A DNA stretch of 17,407 bases. It comes from Oscillospiraceae bacterium. Its GTDB lineage: Bacteria > Bacillota > Clostridia > Oscillospirales > Ruminococcaceae. Below the pieces are notes generated by a model, which searched no databases, was not told the DNA's origin, and saw nothing but the letters and a program-made list of their open reading frames with translations. Of the stretch, positions 1-7,271 are shown piece by piece. Location of the stretch: NCBI GenBank assembly GCA_016296485.1, contig JAEDJF010000026.1, positions 1 to 17,407 on the forward strand, given 5' to 3'. The translations under genes were made by a program, and so were the position numbers. The stretch's first letter is position 1. Each line of letters begins with the position of its first letter.

Positions 1-60
1 ACTTAACGGATATTTTACAAATACTGTCTTCTTTTAAAAAACATGTATATTTTTGTTCTT

Positions 61-198
61 CGTATCAATTAAGCCCAGCGGCGTTTGAGTGAACGAGCGA
101 AAGCGAGATTATGCCGAGGTTCGGTTGCAAAGCAACTGAAGCTCGATGGATTGCGAGGAACGCAGTGAACGCAGCGATCCTTATTTATTGCGTATCAA
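61..198. repeat. GC-rich structured segment flanked by 8-bp direct repeats
   Basis: CGTATCAA occurs at 61-68 and again at 191-198. The 122 bases between them are clearly richer in G+C than the AT-rich DNA on both sides. Inside are a hairpin (stem 120-128 with 132-140, AAA loop, one G-T pair), two tandem 9-mers GAACGCAGT/GAACGCAGC at 158-175, and a related GAACGAGCG at 91-99. GGATTGC (148-154) can pair with GCGATCC (174-180). I see no open reading frame and no clear terminal inverted repeats. The 8-bp repeats could be a target-site duplication around a small non-autonomous element, but this is inference. A structured RNA or a degraded repeat are alternatives. Confidence 0.35.
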
Positions 199-223
199 AT
201 TTTGGTACACGAGATGGGTTTAA

Positions 224-272
224 AATTAAAAATAGTTGATAAAAAAAGATATCGTACTATAATTAAAAATAG
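224..272. repeat. 12-bp direct repeat bracketing the helicase promoter
   Basis: AATTAAAAATAG occurs exactly at 224-235 and at 261-272. The first copy ends one base before the -35 hexamer and the second overlaps the -10 hexamer. The 37-bp spacing is about three and a half helical turns. The arrangement suits a repressor operator pair, but in such AT-rich DNA chance is a real alternative. Confidence 0.3.
236..263 (+). promoter_or_regulatory. Probable sigma-A promoter of the helicase-nuclease gene
   Basis: TTGATA at 236-241 and TATAAT at 258-263 are separated by 16 bp, close to the sigma-A consensus. The start codon lies about 35 bases downstream, with a purine-rich ribosome binding site (GGAAGGCGG, 282-290) before ATG at 299. 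The gene therefore appears to be transcribed on its own. Confidence 0.7.
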
Positions 273-298
273 CATATAAAGGGAAGGCGGGAAGAAAA

Positions 299-3200
299 AT
301 GGAAAACAAAGAAAAACTAAGTCTCTTATTTAATTATATAAAAGAGTTTTGCCAACTGAAAACAAGAATCGTTAAAGATGTTTCAAAACAGACATGGTGT
401 ATGTTTTTGGATGATCTTCCTGCAGATAATGAATTTGTAAAATTATCATATTTTGATGACGATGAAGCGACTTCTTTGCTTGAGGTCGAAAAACCTGATT
501 TCAGTAGATGCCCAGAGCCCGATGACGAAATAAAAGTTATCATAGATTCTAATTGGGAAAATTTTAAAAAAGAAGTTGTATTAAAAGAAAGCCTTAACGG
601 AAAAAACAAGGATGAATTCTTTGAAGATAAAGAGTTTTTGCACAAATATCAGGAATGGTATAAGGCTAGAGAACTTTGGGTAGAAGAGCAAAGACGCAGA
701 GAAAGTATTCGAAACCTTTTTTTGGAATTATTTAGACTTAAAGCATTTTTGGACAGAGACTCTGAAACTTATGAGCTTATGGTCGGAGAAGGTATTATAA
801 CCGATACTGAAGATAGCGATATTTCTCACCCTATTTTATTGAAAAAAATCAGTATGGATTTTGATGCCCAAGAAAATAAAATATCTCTTTACGATTCTGA
901 TTCTGTCTCTGAACTATATGGTATGCTGCTGAACGGAATGTCTAACCTTAACTATGCAGCCCTTGCTGAGTTAAAAGACGAACTTTATATTAACGATTAT
1001 CATCCCCTGGATAGGTTCGAATCTCGTAATTTTTTAAAAACAGCAACTCATAAACTTTGTGCCGAGAGCAAATTTGTTGACGAAGGAGAAGAGAGAAGAA
1101 GCTCAAATTCCGACCGAATTACCGTTACCATAAAACCCGTTTTCTTTTTAAGAAAAAAACTTGACGGTACCGCAAAGTTAGTTGAAAAAATACTTGAAAG
1201 CATCAGCAATGCGACAGATGACACTGAACTCCCCAAACATCTTATTGACATCGTTGGTGGGGGAAAGAACGATATCGTTGATTCCGAAGAAGAAATGTCA
1301 ATCCCCCAAAAACTGGCAGCTATAGGTGGCGAAGACGAGAACATCCTTCTAGCTAAAGAAGCAAACAGTGAGCAGTTGGAAATTGCCAAAAGCATTTCAA
1401 AGTATAACGCCGTACTCGTTCAAGGACCTCCTGGAACAGGTAAAACTCATACGATTGCAAACTTACTTGGTAACTTTCTTGCTGAAGGAAAAACTGTTCT
1501 TGTAACAAGCCAAACAAGGAAAGCTCTTTCCGTTTTGAAGGAAAAGATTCCCGAAAATATAAGAAGTCTTTGCGTATCTCTTCTTGACGATAGAAACGAA
1601 GATATGGAACGTTCTATTGATGGTATCACTGAAAAGATGTCAAGCTACAGTAGTTTTGATCTTCGTAAAAAAGCAGATAAAGCAAAGTTGAACAGGCTGG
1701 AAATAATCAACGCTCTGGCAGAAACAAGAGAACAAATATATAACATAAAGTTCCAGGAGTTTAATCCTATCATATATAATGGTGAGCGAATCTCTCCCAT
1801 AGAAGCGGCCAAGTTTGTAAATGAAAACTCGGAAGAACTTGCAATCATTCCCGGAAAAGTTGAAGCATACAAGCCGTTGCCCGTATCGTTCGAAGACCTC
1901 TCAAAATTATATAGAACTAACATTTCTGTAAGCGCAAGCGATGAAAAACAGCTTGAGCTTGATTTGCCGCACCCTGAAGAGCTTCTTATGCCAAACGAAT
2001 TTTGTGACGCAACAGAAGAAATCCATGATTACGAAGAAAAAATGTGTTCTTTGGCAAAAGAACTCGATATGCATGTTGATTTTGATTATGAGGATGGAGA
2101 ATTTGAGCTAACAGGAAACGGAAAGAAAATAGAAATAGACTTAGCCTCTGCTGTTTCTTTGGAAGGGCTCAAAAAATATGCAAAAAAATTTGAAAACATC
2201 CCAAAATGGAAAATAAAAGCACTCGTCGACGGAATGAAGGGTGGAAGTCACACCGTTGTATGGAGAAGTCTTATTGAGTCTATTAAAGCTGCTTATGATT
2301 GCGAACAAAGAACATATTTCATGCTTTTTGATAAGGATATCTCAATAACTTCGCCGGATGTAAAACGTATATCTGCAGGTATTTCTGTTTTAAGAAAAGA
2401 ATATCATGACAAGGGGAAAATAAGTCCTTTAAAGAGACTTACTGATAAAAATATTAAGTTTGCCGAAGAAAATGTGCTTGTAAACGGCAAAGCTCCCGAA
2501 TCAGAGTTGGAGTGTGTCGCAACTTTATTTTATATTGAACTCCAAGAAAAAAGGAATAATTGCGCACGATTTTGGGACAATCTGATTTCCGAGGACGGTT
2601 CTGTTCTAAAATTCTATTCTCTTGATGAAAAAAATCCTGAAAGCATTGCACAAAAATTTATACCGGAAATAGAAAGTGCGCTTACATGGTACGAAGAAGA
2701 AAGCGATGTTCTTAAGATACTTCTTAAAAATGCAGGGATCGATTACAAAGAATTTTTCCAAATAAATAAAACGGACTCTGAAGAAAACACGATAAGAAAA
2801 ATAATTACGATTCTTTCTGAACGTGCTCCAAAAATTGTAAATATTTGTGAGCTCTTCCGCAATGCTTATGACGGAAATAAAAAGTTGCATAATATTTATG
2901 GGAAGCTTCGCTATGAAAAAAGTGATATCTGTAAAGAAATATATAAAGCATACGCAGAACAAGATGCTGGCAAGTATAGAAAAGAGCATTTCAAGCTTTC
3001 GGAAATGTATAGCAGATATACCGATTTTTATTTCCGCAAAAAAACACTTGAAAAAATTTACGATGTTGCACCTGGGTGGGCTAGTGCTATAGAAAACAGA
3101 GAAGGTGAGCACGGAAAAGAGAAGGTTCCTTCCAATATAGAAGATGCTTGGAAATGGAAACAATTTTCTGCGATTATAAGCGATATGTCGAAAGTACATT

Positions 3201-5686
3201 TTGACGAACTCCAAGATAAAAGTGCAACTCTCAGCAAAAAATATAGAGAAGCCACTGCAGAGTTGGTCGAATGGGAATCCTGGTATAATCTTTCCAAACG
3301 GACCGAAGGCGACATTTCAATGCGCCAAGCTCTTAATGGTTGGAAACAAACCATTAAAAAAATCGGCAAAGGAAAGGGCAGATATGCAGCTGAACTTAAG
3401 GCACAAGCAAGACAGCTTATGAAACAGTGCCAAGATGCTGTACCTGTTTGGATTATGCCTCTTGGGAAAGCTATTGAAAACTTTGAGCCCGGAAAAAATC
3501 TTTTCGACATAATGATTGTGGACGAGGCGAGCCAGTCTGACATTTCCTCTCTTGCTGCGTTGTATCTTGCCAAAAAAATTATAATTGTTGGCGATGATAA
3601 GCAAGTAAGCCCTATGTCAGTAGGTTTGGATCTGGATAAGATGGGAGCTATCGTTTCAAGCACCATTAAAGATAAAATCCCGAACTCGCATCTTTATGAT
3701 GGAACGTCTTCGCTGTATGACATTGCAGGAACAGTTTATCCTGCCTTGATGCTTAAAGAGCATTTCCGATGCGTTCCTGATATTATTGGTTATAGCAATA
3801 AATTATCTTATGACGGAATGATAAAGCCCCTCAGAGATGCCAACGGAGTTAAAATTCTGCCTGCTGTTGTCAATTATCACGTTGATGGACATCGAGAACT
3901 TTCTAGAAAAGTAAACGTAACAGAAGCACGGGCTATCGTTGCCGCCATAGAATCTTGCATGGAACGAGAAGAATACAAAGGCAAAACTTTTGGTGTAATA
4001 ACTCTTTTAGGAGAAGAACAGGCAAGGTATATTGAAAATCTTATTTTCGAAAAAATTGATATTTCTGAGATTGAAGAAAGAAAAATACTTTGCGGTAACT
4101 CTGCACAATTCCAGGGAGACGAAAGAGACATTATCTTTCTTTCCATGGTTGACAGCAATGAAGATGATGGTCCTCTTCCTATGAAGTCAGACCCAGGCGA
4201 TAGCGAGAAAAAACGCTATAACGTAGCTGCAAGCCGAGCAAGAGACCAGCTCTGGGTTGTGAACTCTCTTGATGCAAGCAAAGATTTAAAAGTCGGTGAC
4301 CTTAGAAGAGGCTTGCTCGAATATGCCAGCAACCCCACATCATTTGCACATGAAGTTGAACAAGTAACAGCAAGATCTGAATCCGTATTCGAAGAAAATG
4401 TTGCAAAAGCACTTATTTCCAAAGGATATAAAATTATCCCTCAATGGGAAGTCGGTGCATATAGAATCGATATGGTCGCTGTTTCTGGAAACAAAAAAGT
4501 TGCCATAGAATGTGACGGCGAAATGTGGCATAGCGGTGAAGAGAAAGTTCGTGAAGATATGGAAAGACAAACCATACTTGAACGAATTGGGTGGAAGTTT
4601 ATACGCATAAGAGGAAGCGAATACTTCAGAAATCCTAAAAAAGTCATGGAGCGGGTTGTAAAAGGTCTTAAGGAATATGGTATAGAGCCAACAGATTCTT
4701 TTACGGGCGAAATCCAGCCTTCAACAGAACTGCTTGACGGAATCAAAATCCGAATTTCTGAAATTGTATCCGAATGGGACAAAGAAAAACCGTTTGTTCA
4801 TGACCCTTCTTCAATAGAATTTGCTCTTAAGACAAAACGGAGCAAATTTGAAAAGAAGGAAACTGAAAAGAACAAAAAAACAGAAAAAGAAGTAAAGGTA
4901 ACTACATCCGAACAGCTTGGGCAAATTTCACTTTTTGATACAGAGAAAAAAGTTGTCAAAACGAAAAAAGAAGATATTGAAAAAAAGGTTACTAGGACAA
5001 AAGCAACTATTAAAAACCTCCCGACAAACGAAACTAAAAAAGGGATTATTTTATCTAATTCGAGAAGCTACATTTTTACCATTCCGGAAAGCTTTGTATT
5101 CGGGCAAACAAAAATCGATGTTGATTCTTGGAGAAGTCTATATTTCGAGTTTGTGAAAATTCTTATCGATAAATATCCGCAAGTAATGGAAAACCTTATC
5201 GGGAAATCTATTATGGGAAAGGGAAATATCGATATCCAGACCGAACAAAGAAGGAGGTTTATGTCCTTCCCCAAACGTGTTTCTGAAGAGCTGTATGTAG
5301 AAACAAACCTCGATATTGATGCTATCATACAAAGAATTTTGTCATTGCTGAAAATATGCAAGAAGCCTTTAGATTCACTTGTTGTTTGTTTATCCGAACC
5401 GAAGTCTTTTGACAAAAAACTGGATCATCTTAAAAATTGGGCAGACGAAGAACTCAAAGGGGATGGAACAAAAATCCTGTTAGAAAACCTGGCTTTGGCA
5501 AGTGACTTGGCTGTTGAGCGTAAAATCACAAACCAAACACTGATTTTGGAAGATGATTTACAAAAGGTAACTGTTGTTTACAATAAGCTTCTCAATGACG
5601 ATGTTTTTATAAAGCTCGATGTGAGAAGAATAAATAAAATGAAAAAAGCTTTGGACAACTACAAAAAATATCTTCAGAAAAAATGA
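299..5686 (+). CDS. Giant SF1 helicase with Vsr/MTES_1575-type nuclease domain; putative phage-defence protein
   Basis: This 1,795-residue protein has superfamily 1 (UPF1/Dna2-like) helicase motifs: Walker A GPPGTGKT at 376-383, motif II DEAS at 1075-1078, motif III VGDDKQ at 1097-1102 and motif VI RYNVAASRAR at 1306-1315. About 690 residues of mostly charged, helical-looking sequence separate motifs I and II. After the helicase comes a PD-(D/E)xK-like nuclease of the Vsr/DUF559/MTES_1575 kind, with D1391, E1404-C-D1406 and the WH pair at 1410-1411. A lysine/glutamate-rich linker (about 1511-1581) leads to a C-terminal domain I cannot name. ATG 299 follows a good ribosome binding site. The gene is AT-rich, unlike the housekeeping genes downstream, and sits beside an integrase relic, which suggests horizontal transfer. 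The architecture resembles single-protein defence systems such as Hhe (DUF4011-helicase-Vsr), but I do not see the DUF4011 signature at the N-terminus. The helicase and nuclease assignment is firm; the defence role is inferred. Confidence 0.85.
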   Translation: MENKEKLSLLFNYIKEFCQLKTRIVKDVSKQTWCMFLDDLPADNEFVKLSYFDDDEATSLLEVEKPDFSRCPEPDDEIKVIIDSNWENFKKEVVLKESLNGKNKDEFFEDKEFLHKYQEWYKARELWVEEQRRRESIRNLFLELFRLKAFLDRDSETYELMVGEGIITDTEDSDISHPILLKKISMDFDAQENKISLYDSDSVSELYGMLLNGMSNLNYAALAELKDELYINDYHPLDRFESRNFLKTATHKLCAESKFVDEGEERRSSNSDRITVTIKPVFFLRKKLDGTAKLVEKILESISNATDDTELPKHLIDIVGGGKNDIVDSEEEMSIPQKLAAIGGEDENILLAKEANSEQLEIAKSISKYNAVLVQGPPGTGKTHTIANLLGNFLAEGKTVLVTSQTRKALSVLKEKIPENIRSLCVSLLDDRNEDMERSIDGITEKMSSYSSFDLRKKADKAKLNRLEIINALAETREQIYNIKFQEFNPIIYNGERISPIEAAKFVNENSEELAIIPGKVEAYKPLPVSFEDLSKLYRTNISVSASDEKQLELDLPHPEELLMPNEFCDATEEIHDYEEKMCSLAKELDMHVDFDYEDGEFELTGNGKKIEIDLASAVSLEGLKKYAKKFENIPKWKIKALVDGMKGGSHTVVWRSLIESIKAAYDCEQRTYFMLFDKDISITSPDVKRISAGISVLRKEYHDKGKISPLKRLTDKNIKFAEENVLVNGKAPESELECVATLFYIELQEKRNNCARFWDNLISEDGSVLKFYSLDEKNPESIAQKFIPEIESALTWYEEESDVLKILLKNAGIDYKEFFQINKTDSEENTIRKIITILSERAPKIVNICELFRNAYDGNKKLHNIYGKLRYEKSDICKEIYKAYAEQDAGKYRKEHFKLSEMYSRYTDFYFRKKTLEKIYDVAPGWASAIENREGEHGKEKVPSNIEDAWKWKQFSAIISDMSKVHFDELQDKSATLSKKYREATAELVEWESWYNLSKRTEGDISMRQALNGWKQTIKKIGKGKGRYAAELKAQARQLMKQCQDAVPVWIMPLGKAIENFEPGKNLFDIMIVDEASQSDISSLAALYLAKKIIIVGDDKQVSPMSVGLDLDKMGAIVSSTIKDKIPNSHLYDGTSSLYDIAGTVYPALMLKEHFRCVPDIIGYSNKLSYDGMIKPLRDANGVKILPAVVNYHVDGHRELSRKVNVTEARAIVAAIESCMEREEYKGKTFGVITLLGEEQARYIENLIFEKIDISEIEERKILCGNSAQFQGDERDIIFLSMVDSNEDDGPLPMKSDPGDSEKKRYNVAASRARDQLWVVNSLDASKDLKVGDLRRGLLEYASNPTSFAHEVEQVTARSESVFEENVAKALISKGYKIIPQWEVGAYRIDMVAVSGNKKVAIECDGEMWHSGEEKVREDMERQTILERIGWKFIRIRGSEYFRNPKKVMERVVKGLKEYGIEPTDSFTGEIQPSTELLDGIKIRISEIVSEWDKEKPFVHDPSSIEFALKTKRSKFEKKETEKNKKTEKEVKVTTSEQLGQISLFDTEKKVVKTKKEDIEKKVTRTKATIKNLPTNETKKGIILSNSRSYIFTIPESFVFGQTKIDVDSWRSLYFEFVKILIDKYPQVMENLIGKSIMGKGNIDIQTEQRRRFMSFPKRVSEELYVETNLDIDAIIQRILSLLKICKKPLDSLVVCLSEPKSFDKKLDHLKNWADEELKGDGTKILLENLALASDLAVERKITNQTLILEDDLQKVTVVYNKLLNDDVFIKLDVRRINKMKKALDNYKKYLQKK

Positions 5687-5692
5687 AAAACA

Positions 5693-5718
5693 AAAACCCA
5701 CCAAATGCGGTGGGTTTT
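5693..5718. terminator. Rho-independent terminator, usable on both strands
   Basis: AAAACCCACC (5693-5702) pairs perfectly with GGTGGGTTTT (5709-5718) around a 6-base loop. The stem begins seven bases after the helicase stop codon. The A-rich left side gives a T-tract on the minus strand, so it also suits the convergent integrase relic, whose stop is only four bases away. Confidence 0.9.
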
Positions 5719-5721
5719 GCT

Positions 5722-5907
5722 TTATATAAGCTCAAACATTTTTTCTAAAACAGCACTTCCTTGCGCCGCAATGCCATCTGTAAGGGGCTGGTAAACGTTA
5801 AGCGTAGCATCTATATTCTTTCCAAGAAGTGCTTGACTATATTTTATCGGCACTCCGTTCTAAATCAGCATCGTCTCATGGGTATGCGTAAGCTGTGATA
5901 ATAAAAT
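5722..5907 (-). pseudogene. Decayed C-terminal end of a tyrosine recombinase (integrase)
   Basis: Translated on the minus strand, these bases read as the C-terminal end of a phage/ICE-type tyrosine recombinase. There is a box II-like HTHETMLI segment, then NGVPIKYSQALLGKNIDATL, then NVYQPLTD containing the likely catalytic tyrosine, ending ...EKMFELI before a stop at 5722-5724. Two lesions are visible. A TAG stop (minus strand, at 5860-5862) falls in frame where family members usually carry a coding residue between box II and NGV. The arginine expected just before HTH is replaced by threonine (QLTHTH in place of xLRHTH). Also, GKN stands where LGHKN-type sequence with a catalytic histidine is usual. 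I cannot recognise the rest of the integrase upstream (beyond about 5910), so most of the gene is missing. It is convergent with the helicase gene and shares its terminator. Recognition is from family knowledge without a search. Confidence 0.75.
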
Positions 5908-6117
5908 TCTGGGATGAAAAACTTATTATGTATTATCAGAAACGCACGTTGTGTAATTCGCAAATTTGTATTCGTGAGCACGGGATGAATCTGTTTGAGC
6001 ACTGATTTGCAAAACGCTTATTTTCTTGATGCTCATCGGGAAAAATACAATTATAAATTGCGAATTTTTAACCGAACAAAAAACCGCACAACTGACCGCA
6101 CAAACCGCACAAAAAGG
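5908..6117. other. Non-coding AT-rich stretch between integrase relic and tRNA promoter
   Basis: Neither strand has a convincing gene here. A plus-strand frame opening at TTG 5995 is open, but it runs straight through the tRNA promoter and the tRNA, so it is not a real gene. The stretch presumably holds eroded element DNA. Its only clear structure is the ACCGnACAA repeat cluster at its right end. Confidence 0.5.
6071..6112. repeat. Four ACCGnACAA short direct repeats
   Basis: ACCGAACAA at 6071-6079 is followed by exact ACCGCACAA copies at 6083-6091, 6095-6103 and 6104-6112, with start-to-start spacings of 12, 12 and 9 bases. The cluster ends five bases before the -35 hexamer of the tRNA promoter. 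The units could be protein-binding sites, for example arm-type integrase sites or an operator. They could also be remnants of a coding repeat, since all spacings are multiples of three. Confidence 0.6.
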
Positions 6118-6146
6118 TTGATTTTTCGCCGAAAAAGTGATATAAT
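6118..6146 (+). promoter_or_regulatory. Sigma-A promoter of tRNA-Val
   Basis: TTGATT at 6118-6123 and TATAAT at 6141-6146 have an exact 17-bp spacer. The mature tRNA starts 55 bases after the -10 box. Confidence 0.8.
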
Positions 6147-6201
6147 AGAATTACAAAATAAGTGGATTTTATGGCTTATTTATCAGGTTTTTTTGAGATA
6201 C

Positions 6202-6277
6202 GGACGGTTAGCTCAGCTGGTAGAGCTTCCGCTTGACGTGCGGAAGGTCAGGGATTCGAGTTCCTTACCGTCCACCA
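6202..6277 (+). tRNA. tRNA-Val (anticodon GAC)
   Basis: This is a complete 76-base cloverleaf. The acceptor stem GGACGGT (6202-6208) pairs with ACCGTCC (6267-6273), followed by discriminator A and an encoded CCA. The D arm is GCTC...GAGC. The anticodon stem TCCGC/GCGGA holds loop TTGACGT, giving anticodon GAC. The T arm has loop TTCGAGT, with one G-T pair in its stem. It has its own promoter and terminator, so it is a single-gene transcription unit. It stands just right of the integrase relic and is the obvious candidate attachment locus for the lost element, but I found no second copy of its ends elsewhere in the window. Confidence 0.95.
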
Positions 6278-6280
6278 TTT

Positions 6281-6315
6281 AAAAAGACCCTGCCTTTTCG
6301 GCGGGGTCTTTTTTT
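6281..6315 (+). terminator. Rho-independent terminator of tRNA-Val
   Basis: GACCCTGCC (6286-6294) pairs with GGCGGGGTC (6300-6308) through a TTTTC loop, with one G-T pair. A run of seven T follows, and an A-run on the left side extends the stem. It starts four bases after the tRNA CCA. Confidence 0.95.
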
Positions 6316-6681
6316 GTTGAAAATTTTAAACCGGTGCTCAATATGATGCTCATGGGCTTTTCGGCGATTTCGCTCCGAAGTTTTCAACAAAAACAGCATT
6401 TGCTCTTTTCTTTAATCATTTCTTTTCTTTCGGGTTTTGATTTATGTTTTCTGGTTTTTGATTTCTGGTTTATAGCTATTTTTGTTAACTTTCGTTAGCC
6501 TTCGTTCAACAAAATGAACATTTGCTATTTTGAAAGAGTTTTTTATCTGTCAAGCCTTTTTTGAAAAAAATTTCGCTTTTTTTGAAAATTCATCGCTGTT
6601 GGAGCTGCGAAAGTGAGAAAATGGCTTTGGAAGGCGGAAAAGGAGATGATAAATAAATTATTATTATTAATAAAAAGTTAA
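6316..6681. other. Non-coding AT-rich spacer with imperfect repeats
   Basis: I see no gene on either strand. An imperfect 27-base direct repeat (23 of 27 identical) lies at 6383-6409 and 6505-6531, both copies beginning TTCAACAAAA and sharing CATTTGCT. GTTGAAAA at 6316-6323 is the inverse complement of TTTTCAAC at 6381-6388. The stretch separates the AT-rich island from the ruvC operon. Confidence 0.5.
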
Positions 6682-6710
6682 TTGAATATTTCGGAATAAG
6701 GCGCTATAAT
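6682..6710 (+). promoter_or_regulatory. Sigma-A promoter of the ruvC operon
   Basis: TTGAAT at 6682-6687 and TATAAT at 6705-6710 have an exact 17-bp spacer. RuvC starts 45 bases downstream behind AGGGGCGG (6741-6748). No LexA-type SOS box is obvious around it. This is the only strong promoter I see before the long gene run that follows. Confidence 0.8.
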
Positions 6711-6754
6711 ATATAAGATTATTATGGAAAAGTCTGCGAAAGGGGCGGCGGAAA

Positions 6755-7252
6755 ATGAGAATAATCGGGATTGACCCGGGCTACGCGATAGTCGGCGTCG
6801 GGGTCGTCGATTACGTCAAAAACAAGTTCTACCCGGTCAAATACGGCGCCGTCGATACCCCCGCCGGAACGCCGTTTATCGAGCGGCTGGAGATAATTTA
6901 CGACACCGTCGCGGAGGTCATTGAGCAGACGAAGCCCGAATGTATGAGCATTGAAAAGCTCTATTTCAACAACAACCAGAAGACCGCCATCGACGTCGCG
7001 GAGGCGAGGGGCGTCATCCTCCTTGCTGCAAAAAAGGCGGGAATACCGATTTTTGAATACACCCCGCTCCAGATAAAAAACTCCCTCGTGGGTTACGGAC
7101 GGGCGGAGAAAAACCAGGTGCAGATAATGGTGCGGGACGCCCTTCGGCTGGATTCGATCCCTAAGCCGGACGACACGGCGGACGCCCTAGCGGCGGCAAT
7201 CTGTCACGGGTACAGCCACGGTTCGCGGCTGTCGCGGGTTTTGGAAAAATAG
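6755..7252 (+). CDS. ruvC: Crossover junction endodeoxyribonuclease RuvC
   Basis: RuvC is the Holliday junction resolvase. As a dimer it cuts two opposing strands of a four-way junction during recombinational repair, working with the RuvAB branch-migration motor. The 165-residue protein has the family's normal length and its four acidic catalytic residues in the RNase H-like fold: D7 in GIDPG, E67 in SIEKLYF, and D140 and D143 in DDTADALAAA. ATG 6755 is supported by the G-rich ribosome binding site at 6741-6748 and by the position of D7. It is the first gene of the run, 19 bases before ruvA. Its G+C-rich codon use contrasts sharply with the helicase gene upstream. Confidence 0.97.
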   Translation: MRIIGIDPGYAIVGVGVVDYVKNKFYPVKYGAVDTPAGTPFIERLEIIYDTVAEVIEQTKPECMSIEKLYFNNNQKTAIDVAEARGVILLAAKKAGIPIFEYTPLQIKNSLVGYGRAEKNQVQIMVRDALRLDSIPKPDDTADALAAAICHGYSHGSRLSRVLEK

Positions 7253-7271
7253 AAAAGGGTAGTGAAATTTT

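Noticed and set aside
299..1420. DUF4011 domain at the helicase N-terminus, which would make it a canonical Hhe protein
   Set aside because: The typical LLDLSRRNxLLNF-like signature is not visible in the first 370 residues, so only architectural resemblance is claimed.
2606..3666. Two 202-codon minus-strand frames inside the helicase gene
   Set aside because: They are opposite a continuous plus-strand protein with conserved helicase motifs and show no domains or start signals.
6071..6112. CRISPR-like repeat cluster
   Set aside because: The units are 9 bases with 0-3 base gaps, far below CRISPR repeat and spacer sizes, and there are no cas genes.
6202..6277. tRNA-Val 3' end as an attachment site with a second copy in the window
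   Set aside because: I looked for a duplicate of the tRNA ends in 1-298 and 5,690-6,200 and found none. The left boundary may be outside the window, so no att sites are called.
5995..6282. 95-codon open frame from TTG 5995
   Set aside because: It runs through the tRNA promoter and the whole tRNA-Val and has no ribosome binding site. Its NRT repeats only reflect the ACCGnACAA repeats.
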